In this document: positions 62,825 to 64,000 of the stretch, piece after piece
How positions within the stretch are numbered: the stretch's first letter is position 1
How the letters are laid out: the number at the start of each line of letters is the position of its first letter
Assembly (NCBI GenBank): GCA_964510055.1
Contig: CAZDZY010000001.1
Coordinates: forward strand, 17,182-81,181
Length of the DNA: 64,000 bases
Direction: 5' to 3'
From: DTFZ01 sp964510055
GTDB taxonomy: Bacteria > Bacillota > Clostridia > Christensenellales > SZUA-584
Program-made: the position numbers and the translations under genes
Notes under the pieces: model-generated
Told to the model about the DNA's origin: nothing
Database searches by the model: none
What the model saw: the letters and a program-made list of their open reading frames with translations, nothing else

Positions 62825-62917
62825 GATTTCCTCCTATGGATGCGGCATATGGTAATGATCAGGACTTATTATATAATAACATAAAAATTCATTTTATTAC
62901 ATTATCTTTTAATGCTG

Positions 62918-62951
62918 AATATAAAACGGCGCCTCTTTCGAAGCGCTGTTT
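62918..62951 (-). terminator. Terminator between the two repeat-protein genes
   Basis: Minus-strand AAACAGCGC with GCGCCGTTT (one G-U), then TATAT. Confidence 0.7.
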
Positions 62952-62955
62952 ACCG

Positions 62956-63954
62956 CTACATATTTAAACTTCCCGGCCTGTAAGGAACGGCGCTTATTGC
63001 CTTTGACCTTCTCTTTCTTATTGTATTTACGGCAGCGCCGACAACCGCGCCGAAGGCAGCCCCCGCTAAGCTGGCATACACGGCTATGAATTCTCCGGCT
63101 GGGTTTGATGTGACCTTTGTGAACGTTATACTGTGCACTGTTTTTTCGGCCGCGTCCGCAAGGCTGTCCGATATCTCTCCCTCTCGCGAAACCAGCGTTA
63201 GACATATGGTCTGCCCGTTTATCACCGTAAAGTATGCCCTCCCGTAAAGCGTTTTGCCATCCTTTTCTTCAGTAAAATCGCATACGGCGAATTTGGACTG
63301 TTTATGATTGCATACGGAGCAGTTTGTAATATCCGCATTTTTTCCGCTTGTTTTTATCTCCTGCAGCGCCGCCGCAAGCACGTCGTCATCAAGCATGTTG
63401 TTAAAATCCTTACTGTCCCGGCCGGCATCAGGTTTTATTATTGTCAAAAGGATACCGGCGCCGGGTTCTGCGTTTTCCATATCGAGGTAGATACCGTTTG
63501 CTTTAAAATAATCCGCGAGCCCGCTGCCGTTTATCCTTAAAGCTTTCAGGTTCGGGTCATCCTCGCTTATGTCCCGCGTAAACACAAACCACCCTTGAGG
63601 AGAATTTAATATCAGATTGAGCTCCGGCAGTTCATATGCCGCCGCGGCGGGCGCCTCGGGTATAGGCCTTGGCTCTACCTTTGTGAAAACTATGCTGTCC
63701 ACAGCATTTTTCAGCGTCTGTTCAAGGCTGCCGGATATTTCGCTCCCGGATTCCAATCCGATAGATATTGTCTGCCCGTTAATAACGGTCATATATATTT
63801 TTCTGTATATTGTTTTACCGTCTTTTTGGTTATTAGAATCGGAAATAACGAACTTTGCCTGTTCATGGTCATATACGGACATATTTGAAAAGTCTTGTTC
63901 TACTCCCTTTAATACGGTTTTCAGATCATTATCAGCCACATCGTTAAAGTCATG
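62956..63954 (-). pseudogene. Repeat protein of the same family, truncated by an element at the window edge
   Basis: The open part has about one and a half of the same repeat units and the same C-terminal anchor (FIAVYASLAGAAFGAVVGAAV). The first visible codons are HDFNDVADND, which is the middle of a repeat (compare YDFNLVSDEEL), so the signal peptide and first about 105 residues are missing. Upstream the frame meets a TGA inside a hairpin. The break fits an insertion at about 63954. Confidence 0.75.
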
Positions 63955-64000
63955 ACCACCCGCTCAGCGGGTGGCATGCTCAAGCCCTACAAGGGCATTT
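63955..64000. mobile_element. Probable end of a hairpin-ended transposon (IS200/IS605-like)
   Basis: A perfect 8-bp stem CCACCCGC/GCGGGTGG around TCA (63956-63974), then a second hairpin GCCC/GGGC around TACAA (63984-63996). Subterminal hairpins of this kind mark IS200/IS605 ends, which insert without target duplication. The match to a particular element and the exact junction cannot be shown without the rest of the sequence. Confidence 0.5.

Noticed and set aside
1..64000. CRISPR arrays, tRNA and rRNA genes
   Set aside because: No regularly spaced direct repeats and no tRNA or rRNA-like sequence were recognised by eye; tRNAscan-type software would be needed to exclude a cryptic tRNA.

Overview
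The window reads as chromosome of a spore-forming, low-to-middle-GC Gram-positive anaerobe of the class Clostridia. The support is two CotF-like spore coat genes (7226-7692) behind a plausible sigma-G promoter, a two-subunit iron-sulfur L-serine dehydratase, a BlaI repressor gene, an ECF sigma factor paired with an RsgI-like membrane anti-sigma protein, a methylglyoxal synthase, many lipoproteins with clean lipoboxes, and strong AGGAGG ribosome binding sites throughout. The genus cannot be told. I saw no rRNA or tRNA genes and no CRISPR array. One probable mobile-element end is cut by the right edge of the window.

Layout. 1-3101: three tandem paralogous membrane proteins and a LUD-domain protein. 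3096-7078: a BlaI repressor with two perfect operators and a short membrane protein resembling the tail of BlaR1, an AT-rich orphan gene, an MmcQ-like protein, sdaAB-sdaAA, and a self-contained 28-codon gene. 7226-12920: coat genes and a secreted protein of about 1637 residues with 13 Ig-like modules. 13337-15664: an amino-acid ABC importer. 15764-20718: a PH-like membrane protein and a three-gene operon (lipoprotein, metallophosphoesterase broken by an in-frame TAG, large propeller-like protein). 20953-24376: mgsA, a lipoprotein, murF and ddl. 24724-27054: SatD with a twin-palindrome control region, a DUF3307 protein, a Cys-rich protein and an isoprenylcysteine-methyltransferase-like protein.

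27057-32188 is a leftward resistance-like cluster: two GNAT acetyltransferases, an alpha/beta hydrolase, a SAM methyltransferase, a frameshifted nucleotidyltransferase and a MATE exporter. The methyltransferase and nucleotidyltransferase each sit behind the same kind of module: an extended -10 promoter with 18-bp spacing, a tiny leader ORF starting Met-x-Ile-Arg, and an intrinsic terminator. This is the layout of translation-dependent attenuation and is the most interesting regulatory signal here.

32324-46865: a PAP2 phosphatase, a polysaccharide deacetylase, a MacB-like ABC exporter with a very large permease, a cyclic-phosphate-processing receiver-like protein, a PlsC-like acyltransferase, a lipoprotein, an EamA transporter diverging from a MocR regulator, and another lipoprotein. 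46960-54347: a hendecad coiled-coil protein, a solitary binding protein, a flavodoxin-like oxidoreductase diverging from TetR over three operators in 20-bp register, a GNAT protein, the sigma/anti-sigma pair and a metallo-beta-lactamase-fold lipoprotein. 54530-60166: an MsbA-like ABC exporter, a ClC antiporter, a CMD/AhpD-like protein, small membrane proteins and a lactonase-like beta-propeller. 60386-63954: two related repeat-built surface proteins, the second cut by the hairpin-ended element at the window edge.

Several genes look damaged: the metallophosphoesterase (TAG), the nucleotidyltransferase (-1 base), a duplicated C-terminal fragment at 41146-41360, a possible lipoprotein tail after 46652, and the repeat protein at 62956-63954. 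The sigma factor lacks an ordinary start codon where its conserved N terminus begins.
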